DNA from: Dioscorea cayenensis subsp. rotundata
Lineage: Eukaryota > Streptophyta > Magnoliopsida > Dioscoreales > Dioscoreaceae
Length of the DNA stretch: 64,000 nucleotides
NCBI RefSeq assembly: GCF_009730915.1
Contig: NC_052482.1
Coordinates: 682,001-746,000, forward strand
Direction of reading: 5' to 3'
Shown: positions 49,590 through 60,801 of the stretch, piece by piece
Numbering within the stretch: position 1 is the first letter of the stretch
Layout: each line of letters starts with the position of its first letter
Notes under the pieces: model-generated
Told to the model about the DNA's origin: nothing
The model's database searches: none
Seen by the model: only the letters and a program-made list of their open reading frames with translations
Translations under genes and position numbers: made by a program

Positions 49590-50370
49590 TTGTGGGCTCT
49601 TTTTTTTCCACCTCGGCCTTCAATTAGGGTTAGACCGGGTAAAAAGCATGGATCACAAATCAATTTAATTTTTTATGACTTCAAGAGATTATGGGTTCAT
49701 GACTTCCATTAGGGGCAAGTCCTTAATGTTAATTACTCTGAACATTGTCACAGGAACCTCCAATTAAGAAATAAGTGTGAACAAAGAATCAATCTGAATA
49801 AATATGAATTCGTTGATTGCATTGAAAATAAAAAAAAAACAAAAAAAATTTGAAATCATCTTGACTTGTGTCCGAACTTGTATCTTGGACATTTTTGCAT
49901 TTTTGATTTGATTTGCATCTTGAGTTTAATTTGAATTTCAAGTTATGGTTTCTCCATGTTGATGAACCATAGACTTGATTTTGATTTTTCATAAACTTCG
50001 GCTTTTATGCATGTGAAGCTCCTTTTTTGACTTGTGAAATTCTTTGGGTCTTTGACTTCTGATGTATTGAGACTATTGAGTTCAATTGTCGATTTATATG
50101 GATTTTAAATATTAACTTGTGAAACTCTTTGGGTCTTCGACTTTCGATGTCCTGAAACCACTGAGTTCAATTGTCGATTTATACGGATTTTTGATATTGA
50201 CTTGTGAAACTCTTTGGGTCTTTGACTTTCGATGTCCTGAAACCACTGAGTTCAATTGTCGATTTATGCGGATTTTTGAATATTGACTTGTGAAACTCTT
50301 TGGGTCTTCGACTTTCGATGTCTTGAGACCGCTGAACTCAATTGTCGATTTATATGATTTTTTTTTTAAA
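49590..50370 (-). repeat. Dispersed repeat, inverted partner of 10020-10800, with internal ~95-bp tandem array
   Basis: 49590-49790 matches 10590-10800 in reverse complement. From about 50020 to 50370 a unit with 'gacttgtgaaactctttggg', 'tcttcgactttcgatgtc', 'ctgaaaccactgagttcaat' and 'tgtcgatttatacggat' repeats about four times. Confidence 0.7.
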
Positions 50371-50619
50371 TATTGACTCTTTTCATATTTTGAGTCTTGG
50401 CTTGGCTGCTTTGGCTTTGGATTTTATACATCCACATATATATATATATATATATATTTGAGCATAACTTGGTGCATATGCCTCGTCGCCATATTGCATG
50501 CCTGATTGCCGTCTTGAGATAAATATCTCATTATTAAACGTTTTCAACGTGGTCCGTTTATACAAGATGGCATAGCTTGTACTTAGAGAAGGAGAATTAA
50601 TTGACGGTGGATATAAGGA

Positions 50620-51060
50620 GCATATAATTGATTTAAATTTGAGGCATCATGGCGAATAATTTAGATTTGATCATCAAGAAATAGGATTGGAGGGCTGAGA
50701 TTTCATCATCAAGCAACATCGCCTTAATTTCAAGTCAAGGTGAATAGTCAAATTTGGAGGGCTGAGATTTTATCATTAACCAACAATATCTGAAGTTTAA
50801 GGTAATGGGATGAATGGGATCTCTTTTTAAATGTTTGATCAAGGGTCTAGACTTCATCATCAAATTTATAAAATAAGTCCGGGCAACCAGGCAATGAATG
50901 AGATATCATTTAAAGGTTTAATCAAGGGTCCAGATTTCATCATCAAGCCACATAATTTAAGTTCGAGGCAATTGAAGCAAGGTGATCTGAAGAATAAATG
51001 GACAACTGGGATTTGATCATCATTAGGTTTTGGTGCTAGTTCGAGGCAGAATGACTTAAG
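50620..51060. repeat. Degenerate tandem repeats
   Basis: 'gatttcatcatcaagcaaca', 'gatcaagggtctagactt' and 'gttcgaggcaat'-type words recur at roughly 80-115 bp spacing. No coding frame. Together with the neighbouring array this looks like the inside of a long non-coding repeat, possibly an LTR. Confidence 0.5.
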
Positions 51061-51199
51061 CAGTTGAATGGATTTGGTGCAGTGCGTGCTATAGTGACTA
51101 AGCTTATGTTTCGTTTTGGATACCGAGGTTTGTGTAAGATATAAAAAGGACAGCCATCTTTATTTCAGCTTTATGTCTTCATGGTGGGCCGTATGCATT

Positions 51200-51640
51200 C
51201 CTTATATTTGCACGTGTGCATGCTTCTCAAATTTTATTTATTTATTTTCTATTTTCTCTTTTTTTTTCTCATTTTTTTATATTTTTTATTTTCATTTTAT
51301 CATGCATGCTTCTCATTTATTTATTTATTTATTTTATTTTTTTATCCATGCTTCTCATTTTTTTTGTCATGTATGCATGCCTTTTTTTTCTTTTTTCTTT
51401 TTTATACTTCTCATTATTTCATTCATTTTATTTTATTATTTTTTTATGTCATGCACATATGTATGCTTCTCATTTCATTTTTTTTATTTTTTATTTTTTT
51501 GTTTTTGTTTATGCATGCTTTTCAATTTTGTTTATCATGCACATGCATGCTTCTCATTTTCTTTTTATTTTATTTTTATTTTTTTATTATTATTATTTTT
51601 ATGCATGCATTTGCTTTACGTAGGCCAGACATGAGCCACA
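51200..51640. repeat. T-rich low-complexity tandem repeat with 'catgcatgcttctcattt'
   Basis: 'catgc(atgc)ttctcatttt' recurs about ten times between 51215 and 51560, separated by T-rich runs. Three overlapping Phe-rich frames here are products of the composition, not genes. Confidence 0.85.
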
Positions 51641-51910
51641 TAAATTGAGACTTATTTATTTATTTTTATCATTTTTATGCTTTTATGAAATGCCTGACAC
51701 TCCATACCCATCATCCTCTCATTCCCACATGCATCTTTTAAATGGTGGGTACGGCTTCCTTTTTTTTATTATTATTTTTGACTCATGCACATGAGTGTGC
51801 CATCCCTACACGTGAATATGCTATCCATGCTTTTCATATATATATATATATATATATGCTGAGAGAGAGGAAATAAGCAATTTCACACACACACACTCAT
51901 ATATATATAT

Positions 51911-54569
51911 TGTCACGCCCCGAACCTGGTGCGCTGACAAATGGCCGCAGACCCACAAGGCGGGGTCCAGGTGAACTGCGAGCGCCCAAAACCTAAAACA
52001 CAAATTAGGAGTAGAAAATAACCGATAAAATACTAAATAATAAGATCAAATCGAAGGCTTACTAAACCAAACCCAAATACATAGGCGAAAGAAATACAAG
52101 ATCGACCTACAAGGAGGTCCTTACACAATAATACAACAAATGCAAATACATAAGCCACGTAACATAATTCCAAAGAAGGCATCTACTCTGAAGTCTTCTA
52201 AGATCCCTGGGTCTCATCGCTCCCCGATCCGAAAAAGGATTTAAAAGTAAATCCATGAGCTCACTAGCCCAGTAAGTAATCCAAAACAAACTGGAAGCAA
52301 AAGTTCAGGTCTGAAAATTTCACACACAAAAAAATAATGCAATAGCACAAAATAGTGTAAACAAAATCAAAGGTAAAACAATAAATACAATATCCAAAGT
52401 ATGACTCCACATTCACCGAAAGTGCCAAAGGTCATTTTGTTTACCCTCGGTGATGCATCCCGAGTCGAAATAATCGAAAATCATTTATTTACCCTCGGTG
52501 ACCCGAGATCGAATAACGTGTGGTCGTTGATTATTTCACCGAACGGACACGTCGCGAACTGCAGCCTCATTTTTCCAAAAATTACTTTGTCGACAAGGTC
52601 GTGGGTTTAACCCCCCACTGACAGGGTTGCATATTGTTCATTTGGAGACCAAAAATTCAGATACAATTCCAAGCCAAGAATACAGAATATCCACAAGTAT
52701 TTTCCAAAAATTCATCTAATAAAGTAAAGTAAATAACTAAATAAACAGATAAATAAATAATGTAAAAGGAAATACTCACTTTTTCCAAACCTAAGCCTGG
52801 TTCTCACTTTGGAGAAATAACAACATTTCACAAATATTTTCCCAAAATTCAAGAAAATAAAGGATTTACAAAAATAAAATAAAACAACACAAATATAAAT
52901 AATAGTGAAACCAATAAATAATTATTCGACCAATCTCAAGGAAGAAATGCATTAATACAATAATATACTAAAATTTGTAAAAAAATACAAGGTCTAATGT
53001 ATCTCATCAATTGAAGAAAAATGGCCACCTAAAACCAAAATAGCTAGAAAGATAATTTCAAAGGAAATATTGTCAAAACAAGGATGTTAAAAATTTTAAG
53101 AAAGAGATAGGCTAGGACATAAAGGCAAGTGGATATTTAAGTGATAAATGTATAACCAAATAATATATAGGTAATTCAAGTTGATGTTAGGTGGACCAAG
53201 GATTCAAGCACTTAATAAATCTTAAGTTTTTGTTATTGGGAATAAACAAGATTTCAAAAAGGATAATTACTTTGCTAAATGTTTGGAAGTAACAAGGAAA
53301 TAACATATATAAGTTTTGGCAAATAATAGCACTATGGTTCCAACTAAGTATAAAACTTCTCTTCCTCTAAAAACACAAGACATAAATAGATGGCATTCCC
53401 ACAATAATTTTTAAAGAATAATGCAAACAAAATTTCAAAAATTTTGCATGAAAATAAATCAAAACAACAAAATTTAAATACAAGAGTTTAAGGGATTACT
53501 TACTTGGTGATCCTAAATTCAAAAAGAGATCCAAGATGATGCTCAAGGTGGTCCTAAAATCCAAGGGAAAACCAACCAAATATACATGAATATTTGGAAG
53601 AGTTCAAGCACCAAAGTTCATGCTAAGCTAGTCTAAAAATACCCCATTAAAACAACAACAATATGAAAGTATCTACAAGTAGATCTAACATAAAACTAAT
53701 ACTAGTGGTAATAACAATGATGTGGGAAGGGAACATAGAATGATTAAGAGGAACAAGGACAATAGGTGAGAGAAACAAGGATGGAAATAAATCTCCTAGC
53801 ACAAGTAGTAGATCAATGCATGCATGCATGCATGTATATATATATATAATCACAAGGGTGCAAAAATATATAAGGTCCAACACACATGCCAAAACTACAA
53901 AACTAAACATTTAATAGGCATGTAAAAACTTGGGTTTTTGGCTTGGGTTTCAAGCAAAATGGTATAAACATATAGATGGTTCCATGAATAAAACTTTATG
54001 TAACATGGAGACCAAGAACTAAAGATACTCAAGAGGCACAAGGGTGGGTTTCAACATGCATAAGGAGAGGTTTTTCATGCAAGGATAAGCACCAAAAATT
54101 TTAAACAACAACCCATGCAAACATAAGCAACAAGACAACCACCATCAACAAGAGGAGGAGAGAGCCTACCTTGCCTTTGGAGGACGCCGGCGGCTACTTG
54201 CTCTTCTTCTCCTCACCTTCGGATGCCAAGACCACCGGTGGAGACTCGAACTCCGGTGATGGATGGCCTTCTTCTTCAACTTCCAAGGAGTAAAACAAGT
54301 GGGAGAGTGGAGAGAAAGAAGAGAGATGGAGGAATGAAGAAAGGAGATGACCATGGGGGTGAAAAACATTCGGCCAAGAAGGGGGCCATGACAAGATGGC
54401 TTCCGGGAATTCCTCCGGGAATTCTTCTCTCTAGAAAGACTCCCAGCATGGTGACAAGAAAAAGAAGAAAGGATTAAGGGGTAAGGTAAACAAGGTTAGC
54501 ACTTAACTAAGTTTTTTTTTTTTTTGGAGACAAATGAAAGGTGTAGGGACCAGGTTGGCGGGGTCCACA
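51911..54569. mobile_element. Probable solo LTR of a Ty3-gypsy element, ~2.66 kb
   Basis: Begins 'tgtcacgccccgaacctggt', a start typical of long LTRs of plant Del/Tekay-type gypsy elements, and ends 'ggcggggtccaca'. TATAT flanks both ends (51906-51910 and 54570-54574), although this is AT-run DNA and weak proof of a target duplication. The interior is non-coding, with 'agctcactagcccagtaagt' and a short Pro/Arg-rich frame near 54170-54390. No primer-binding site or pol follows, so a solo LTR from LTR-LTR recombination is the best reading. Confidence 0.6.
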
Positions 54570-54719
54570 TATATATATAAATGTTTTTTTTAGTCACATA
54601 CAATTTATATGATAGACCAAGCATTATTCAAAGTTATGAATATCTCTGCATTGCTTATTCACTTTTGGGCCCATTTATTTACTTGAAACTTCTCAATCCT
54701 GTTTTCATGGATTTACAGA

Positions 54720-54920
54720 GGTTCCTGGCTAGGAGTGAAGCCATTAAAACCAATCTCAAGATCAATGGAAGAAGAAGCTGCTAACTTGAGAGTTGATGGA
54801 GAAAAAAAGATGAACATGAGCATGAACATGACCCAGAGCAGAACTCTTTGCATCAACCATTACTCAAAAGAAGTCCAACACTCACTTCCGATCCCATGGT
54901 CATGATTGGAGCTTAAGTTT
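54720..54920 (+). other. Unrecognised gene-like piece
   Basis: Two open stretches, one reading YLKLLNPVFMDLQRFLARSE (54670-54730) and one containing EEEAANLRVDGEKKMN, lie beside the gene-fragment cluster. I cannot assign them. They may be further captured exons or chance frames. Confidence 0.25.
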
Positions 54921-55138
54921 CACACATTGAGAGCCTGGACTATGAATAAACTTCTTTGAATTTGTTGTGAAGCAAAGTTGATCTTATTTTGGACTTTGCT
55001 GTAGCTCTTAACTTTTGAGTTTCAAGCATGATCGTTGTGCTTAATTAAATGGACACTTGCTTTCCTTGTGAGGCTCTTGATTGGTGTTGTGGCTTCTTTG
55101 ATCAATCTGTGATTCATTGGAAACCCTGAATTGTTGAG

Positions 55139-55750
55139 CTATTGAACTAGCTGAAGGAGAGTTTTCTCAAGCTCTTCGCCATTGCTCCATTCATGGATGG
55201 CCTCCTCCAGTAAGTTTGAGGAAAGGGGAGTAGTCTCCCATACCTTCACCAATATAGATAAACTGCTTCCTCTTCCAGATACTGATGCTCAAATCCGCTC
55301 AATGACTTTTCCTTTGCATATATTTGGAGGACAGAGATTGCGACTATGAGAAGAGATAGTAAAAATCATGGTAAGGCAAGATTCTAAGCCTCTCATTTTC
55401 ATCAACAAGGGATAGGATTTAAATTGATCTCAGAGAAGCACCCAATAATCTTATGGTGCTTAAGAATGGTCTCAATGAAGAATATGTTGGCATCGTTGAT
55501 AACTCTCATATCACACCCAAGATCAAAAGCAGATTTGATGGCATTGCCAACATGAGGATCTAAAGAAGCTCTCTTAAGGCAATTGGCAATGGCTTCCACG
55601 GTGCTCCCTTGAGAATGGAGCTCCTTCATCATCTGATCTGTAAGAGAGTTCCAAGGCATGGTAAACATGAGCTGCTTGAAGAGCTCCGCTAAGCCGAACT
55701 CTCTGATCACCCAGCCATCATTGTCACAGTTGATGAGTGTCTCATCGAAT
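55139..55750 (-). pseudogene. PHOSPHO1-type (phosphate-starvation) phosphatase fragment, lacking its N-terminus
   Basis: These HAD-family enzymes (plant thiamine-phosphate / inorganic pyrophosphatase 2-like) use a DxDxT nucleophile. Here the homology starts inside that motif, at FDETLINCDNDGWVIREFGL, so the first Asp is gone. It continues through HVGNAIKSAFDLGCDMRVIN and DANIFFIETILKHHKIIG. After frameshifts, LRILPYHDF, PPNICKG, KQFIYIGEGMGDYSPFLKL (with the conserved GDG-type loop as GEG) and HEWSNGEELEKTLLQLV follow, with a stop at 55139-55141. About 25 residues are missing before HEWSNGEE. Upstream it is fused to a BSL fragment. Confidence 0.8.
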
Positions 55751-55759
55751 TGAAGTTAA

Positions 55760-56105
55760 AGACGACCAACATCTCCAAATCCATATAGTTCAGTTCCATC
55801 TGCTTGTACACTTGATATTGCAGTAGTTGCAACTGCATAGGAAGTGGTATTTTGCATCATTTTCAGCAATATCAAGTTCTTCACCTATAAGCATGTCATC
55901 AAGCTGAGTCCCACCACGTAATCCACCATATATAAGAACCAAGTCATCAACCACAACAACTGCATGCTACAACATCGTGTCAGCTCAAAAGAAGTAGCCC
56001 CACCAGCATCATCTGTACTATATCTCCCTATCATGTGACTTGTGATCACCAGAAGCAGTTCTAATTTTTTTCCACTCATAAGGCTTGGCAGCGGCGAGTT
56101 CGTCA
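55760..56105 (-). pseudogene. BSL/BSU1-type kelch phosphatase fragment
   Basis: Reading right to left: ELAAAKPYEWKKIRTASGDH, then YSTDDAGGATSFELTRCC and, one frame over, HAVVVVDDLVLIYGGLRGGT followed by QLDDMLIGEELDIAENDA. These match the kelch region of BSL-type Ser/Thr phosphatases of brassinosteroid signalling, including the YGGLRGG repeat. The tail TTAISSVQADGTELYGFGDV runs up to the phosphatase fragment below. No phosphatase domain of BSL is present here, and there are several frame changes. A captured or duplicated piece, not a gene. Confidence 0.7.
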
Positions 56106-56450
56106 AGCCACGAAGTCATGACACTTTTATACATTCCAACACATCTTCTGAGCAATAAGCACCGTTCATTGCTCTTGAGAAGAAGCACCTATATCCTTCC
56201 TATCCCTTATTCCTTCTTTCTTCATCTTCTTCTTCCTCGTTCTTCTTCAGAGGATTGTTTGGCATCAGTGTCGAAGTGGAGATCTACATGTTACCTCCTC
56301 CTTCAAAACTATCCACACATTGAGGCCTCAGAAACACCAGCACCACGTCATCGGGAGGAGGGCTCTGAAGGAGACAATAGGGAAGACAAAGCTTCTGTAA
56401 GGTAAAGCACCCAACTCTGAGAAAATCGGCGGTGATACAGCAGCAGCAAC
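56106..56450 (+). other. Open frame of unknown nature between gene fragments
   Basis: A frame from 56085 (MAAASSSSHEVMTLLYIPTH) runs 106 codons, Ser/Leu/Arg-rich, to 56405. Its first part is the complement of the BSL fragment. No family recognised; probably chance, or a fused piece. Confidence 0.2.
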
Positions 56451-56489
56451 AACGTCAAGCGATAATGACAGTGGAGATTATGGGAACAC

Positions 56490-56735
56490 TATCAGCGGCA
56501 GTAGACAGTGTCAGGATGAACTGAAGACCTCCGGGGGGTTGCAACAATCCATGCACAGAATTTAAGACTGATGAATATTGTTGTAAATATGAAACTGTAA
56601 GCCCACAAACTACTCTAGTTTCTTTAAAGGACTTTGTCCGAATGCTTATAGCTACCCTATGGATGATGATAACAACACTTTGACTTTTATTGGAGGGACT
56701 GATTATAAGGTTGTTTTCTGCCCTAAGAACAATGA
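56490..56735 (+). pseudogene. Thaumatin-like protein (PR-5), C-terminal fragment
   Basis: Pieces read DELKTSGGCNNPCTEFKTDE then [37 protein letters not shown] and [11 protein letters not shown]: the last third of a PR-5/osmotin-type protein with its Cys pattern intact (CxxxC, CC, C). Two one-base shifts, one in a G run, are needed. It has no N-terminal part, and copia-2 begins 13 bases after the final Cys-Pro. It is a different paralogue from the gene at 58707. Confidence 0.8.
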
Positions 56736-56884
56736 TGTTAGGGAATACAGTTGTGTATACAACTATATATCTATATTTGTATAGCTACTATATTTATATA
56801 CCTGTGTACCTATATATATCTTGTATATTGTAGATTTTATGTATGCAAAACTGGTGATCTTTTCCACCTAACATGGTATCAGAG

Positions 56885-57688
56885 AGGTCACCCCCAGCGC
56901 CAATGGTTTCCTCTGATGTGATCCCTGCGGATGATCCCCCTGTACGTCGCTATCCTCTTCGTGATCGTCATCCCCCTGATCGCCTTAATCTTGTCTCTCA
57001 ACTTCTTGACCTACCTATTTCTCCCTCCAATGACCCTCCAGAGCCATCTTCCTACCAAGAGGCTATCCAAATACCTGAGTTACAGGTTGCTATGTCTGCT
57101 GAGTTGGAGGCGCTCAAACGCACCTCTACATGGGATTTGGTTCCCCTTCTTCCTGGTGCTGTTCCCATTACTTGGAAGTGGGTCTATAAAGTCAAGACTC
57201 GCTCTAATGGTTCTGTAGAACGGTACAAGGCTCGTCTTGTGGCTCGTGGTTTTCAGCAGGAGCAGGGATGTGATTATGATGAGACTTTTGCTCCCGTGGC
57301 TCATATGACTACCATTCGAGCTCTTATTGCTGTCGCTGCTATTCGACGATGGTCTCTCTTTCAGCTTGATGTGAAGAATGCTTTTCTTCACGGGGATCTT
57401 CAGCAGCAGGTCTACATGCTTTCTCCCCCTGGTTTTTCTTCCCCTTCTGGTTTGGTCTGTCGCCTAAGACGGGCTCTCTATGGTCTCAAACATGCCCCTC
57501 GAGCCTGGTTTGAGTGTTTAAGTTCTGCTGTGGTTGCTGCTGGTTTTCAGCCTAGTCCGTATAATCCCGCTTTGTTTGTGTACTCTTCCTCTCGTGGTCG
57601 GACTTTGTTGTTGCTTTATGTGCATGATATGATCATCACTGGTGATGATCCTGCTCATGTGGATTTTGTAAAGCATCATCTTCAGTAA
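56885..57688 (+). pseudogene. Copia-2 reverse transcriptase frame, catalytic Asp lost
   Basis: An open frame of about 265 codons carries [84 protein letters not shown] and CRLRRALYGLKHAPRAWFE. The active-site YVDD reads YVHD (57617-57628), which should abolish polymerisation. A TAA at 57686 and a TAG at 57695 stop the frame before MTDLG; copia-1 shares the TAG. Confidence 0.88.
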
Positions 57689-57829
57689 CATTTCTAGATG
57701 ACTGATCTTGGTCAGTTGAGTTATTTTTTGGGCATTGAGGTCACTACTAGTTCTACAGGTTTTCAGTTGTCCCAGTAGCGTTACATATCTGATATCCTCG
57801 CATGTGCAGCTCTCTCTGACTCTAGTGTT

Positions 57830-58507
57830 GTGACCACTCCTATGGAGCTACATCTTCAGTTGCGTGCTGATGAGGGAACTCTCTTATCTGATCCAACACG
57901 GTATCGTTGCTTGGTTGGGAGCCTGGTCTATCTTACCCTCACTCGTCCAGACATTGCTTATGTTGTGCATGTTTTGAGTCAGTTTGTTAGTGCACCTACG
58001 TCTGTCCACTATGCCCATCTTTTGAGGCTTTTGCGCTATCTTCGGGCGACTCCATCTAGAGGCCTTCTTTTCTCTCAGCACAGTTCTCTGGAGCTTCGTT
58101 CCTATTATGATGCTACTTGGGCTAGTGATCCCTCTGATCATCATTCTGTTACTGGATTCTGTTTGTTTTTTGGGCTCTTCTCTCATTGCCTGGATGTCCA
58201 AGAAGCAAACAGGTGTTTCTCGGTCTAGCACTGAAGCGGAGCTTCGCGCTATGGCCACTACTGCTGAGGAGATTGTTTGGTTGCGTTGGCTTTTGCATGA
58301 TCTTGGTGTTGTCTCACATGCTCCTACTCCTCTACACTGTGATAACACCGGTGCCATTCAGATCACTTTGAATCATGTAAAACATTCTCTCTCCAAGCAT
58401 ATTGGTGTTGATGCTTTCTTCTTGCGTGATCAGTACAACAAAGGCATTCTGGCTCCCCAGTTTGTTCCTTCTGAGCATCAGCTTGCGGATCTGTTTACTA
58501 AATCTTA
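57830..58507 (+). pseudogene. Copia-2 RNase H region
   Basis: After the stops and a shift, the frames give DPTRYRCLVGSLVYLTLTRP, VHYAHLLRLLRYLRATPSRG, WMSKKQTGVSRSSTEAELRA, ATTAEEIVWLRWLLHDLG and LHCDNTGAIQITLNHVKHS, ending FVPSEHQLADLFTKS. Motifs are better kept than in copia-1, with one shift near 58160. Confidence 0.85.
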
Positions 58508-58706
58508 AACACGGGCACACCATGATTTTCTCTTGTCCAAACTCTCGATGTCTGATCCCCCGTGAGTTTGTTGGGGGGGGTGTTAGGGAATACAGCTGTG
58601 TATCTATATCTGTATAGATACTATATTTATATACCTGTGTACATATATATATCTTGTATATTGTAGATTTTATGTATGCAAAACTGGTGATCTTTTCCAC
58701 CTAACA

Positions 58707-59312
58707 AATGCCACCTTTGAAATTGTTAACCATTGCTCTTACATTGTATGGGCAGCTGCCATCCCCGGTGGAGGCAAACAGCTCGATAAAGACCAAACAT
58801 GGACAATAAATGTAAACGTTGGCACCACTGGTGGTCGTATCTGGGCTCGCACCGGTTGCAACTTTAGTAACTCTGGTCATGGCAGTTGCGAAACCGGTGA
58901 CTGCAATGGCCTCTTGGAATGCCAAGCTTATGGTAACCCACCTAGCACACTTGTGGACTTTGGGCTAGACATCAATAACTTGGATTATATTGATATCTCA
59001 TTGGTTGATGGGTTTAATGTGCCAGTGGAATTCAGTCCGACCAATAGGTGTGCACGTGGGATGATCCAGTGCTCAGCCGACATCAATGGGCAGTGCCCAG
59101 CTCAACTTAAGACTAATGGCGGATGTAACAACGCTTGCGGTGTGTTTAAAACTAATGAGTATTGTTTCAACTCAGGTAACTATGGACCAACTAATTATTC
59201 TAGGTTTTTTAAAGGTTTCTGTCCAGATGCTTATAGCTACCCCAAAGATGATCAAACTAGTACCTTTACTTGCCCTGGTGGGGCTACCTATAAAGTTGTC
59301 TTTTGCCCTTGA
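58707..59312 (+). CDS. Thaumatin-like protein (PR-5/osmotin type), mature domain without signal peptide
   Basis: An intact frame of 201 codons starts exactly at the 3' end of copia-2 with [20 protein letters not shown], the usual mature N-terminus of osmotin/thaumatin-like proteins, and ends YKVVFCP at TGA 59312. Seen along it: [35 protein letters not shown] and [11 protein letters not shown], which carry acidic-cleft residues of antifungal PR-5 proteins. Fourteen of the usual 16 Cys are present; the missing two are a disulfide pair (see findings). The secretion signal and start codon are absent, because copia-2 sits where they should be. Secreted PR-5 proteins act in defence and osmotic stress; this copy could be expressed only from a new start. 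Confidence 0.85.
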   Translation, partial: NATFEIVNHCSYIVWAAAIPGGGKQLDKDQTWTINVNVGTTGGRIWARTGCNFSNSGHGSCETGDCNGLLECQAYGNPPSTLVDFGLDINNLDYIDISLVDGFNVPVEFSPTNRCARGMIQCSADINGQCPAQLKTNGGCNNACGVFKTNEYCFNSGNYGPTNYSRFFKGFCPDAYSYPKDDQTSTFTCPGGATYKVVFCP

Positions 59313-59384
59313 ATTCGGATGTGAGATCATCTATATTGTATGGTATCCATAGATAAGGGAGTTATGTATTGATTCCTTATTGTA

Positions 59385-60801
59385 AACCATACATTTCACA
59401 ATGACACATTAAGTACTTCTCTAGTGAGTCTGCAAGTGAGATAACCATAATAGCAAACTAGTGGATAGATGGCTTCTCATCTCAGTTAAGGTTGCCAATG
59501 TGATGAACAAAACTTGAAAAATAATCGCATAATGTAAATTTCAGACATTACAACATGAAAAATCCATTCAAGTTCTGCTCTAATATTCATAAACCGTTAG
59601 CATTCAATAATTACTTCTCTTCACTGAAAACTCCACATGAAGAAAGAGTTGACGAGTGTTGATTAATTTCATGCACAAAATCAATCAATCCACATAAACC
59701 ATAAGAAACAATCTAAGCTATAGATATTGAAATACAGGCTCAGAGAATTCCAAAGGCAGGCATAGCTCCATATGCCAAGGAAGAGAAAACTAATATCAAA
59801 ATAAACACTCTATGTCAAATTGATCAAATAATAAACATAAAAAATTTTGAGAAATCACAGGCACTTAACCAAAACTATAGTATAAAGCATTATAGCATAA
59901 ACAAAAGCAGTTTTCAACCCACAAACCCAATTACATTCTAAAAGTGATGTTCAAATCCAGTTCAAGGTTTCACAATACAATTCTACAAATCTTTCACTCT
60001 TTGATGATTCAGTTAATGCATTATCCACTAACAATAAACCCCATAACCATCAAATCCTACTTAATTCAAACTAAGTTCACATACTTCAATCCAATGCAAA
60101 GCTCATACAGAAATGGCAAGGAACACTACAAATCTTTCAACTCTTCAATAAATGTCTAAATTCAATGCACATTGAATCATGATGCGCTAAGAAAAACAAC
60201 AACATAACTATCAAATCACCATAATTTCAAACTAAGTTCACATTGTTCAAAGTTCATACAGAAATAGTAAGCAAAAAAGGAAAAAAAAAAGATAAATTTT
60301 TTCCCTTCAAAGCATTTGCATACCTTTCTCGCTTTAGTGAAGACGACGGTGAGAGATCGAAGGGAATGGCGACATTCTTGGGCGCCCGATGAGGGAATCC
60401 AGAGTCCCGGAGCTGGCGGCAGTGCTTACGCACCAGCGCCACCCATCTCTCGAATGCTTGCCCCGGCGACGTTGCATCCCCCAACAACAACCACGCCACC
60501 TTCATCACCAAACTCAATAAATTCAATCAAGATCTAAAAGAAAACCACACCAAATCAATAACCAAAAGCACTCACTCTTGAAGACACCCCGGGTTCCTTA
60601 TCTCCCTCCCTTCCCTACAAAAAGACGCGACCTTTAGGGTTGTTTGCTTCTCGAAAACCAAAATTTTAAAGAAAAAAATGGTACCTGAGGAGTTGTGATG
60701 AAAGGGGCCGAGTAGGGCTCCCTTCGCTCCTCCAATTCCATGAAACGAAGGAGTGAGCCAAAGTAAGAGCTTTCCCACTCCAAACAATACCTTACCTTCA
60801 C

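Larger units (their letters stand above)
56736..58706 (+). mobile_element. Internally deleted Ty1-copia element (copia-2)
   Basis: Same family as copia-1. The 5' LTR is 56736-56873, with the primer-binding site at 56874; the sequence then jumps to a point matching about 7605 of copia-1, so gag, protease and integrase are deleted. The polypurine tract is at 58572-58580 and the 3' LTR at 58581-58706. Flanks AATGA/AATGC form an imperfect target duplication. The LTRs differ at several positions, so it is older than copia-1. It can move only in trans, if at all. Confidence 0.92.

Noticed and set aside
50020-50370. Regularly spaced repeats as a CRISPR array
   Set aside because: Plant nuclear DNA, repeats adjoin without unique spacers, and there are no cas genes.
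51116-51648. Three overlapping Phe-rich frames of up to 172 codons
   Set aside because: They are translations of T-rich low-complexity repeats and not membrane proteins.
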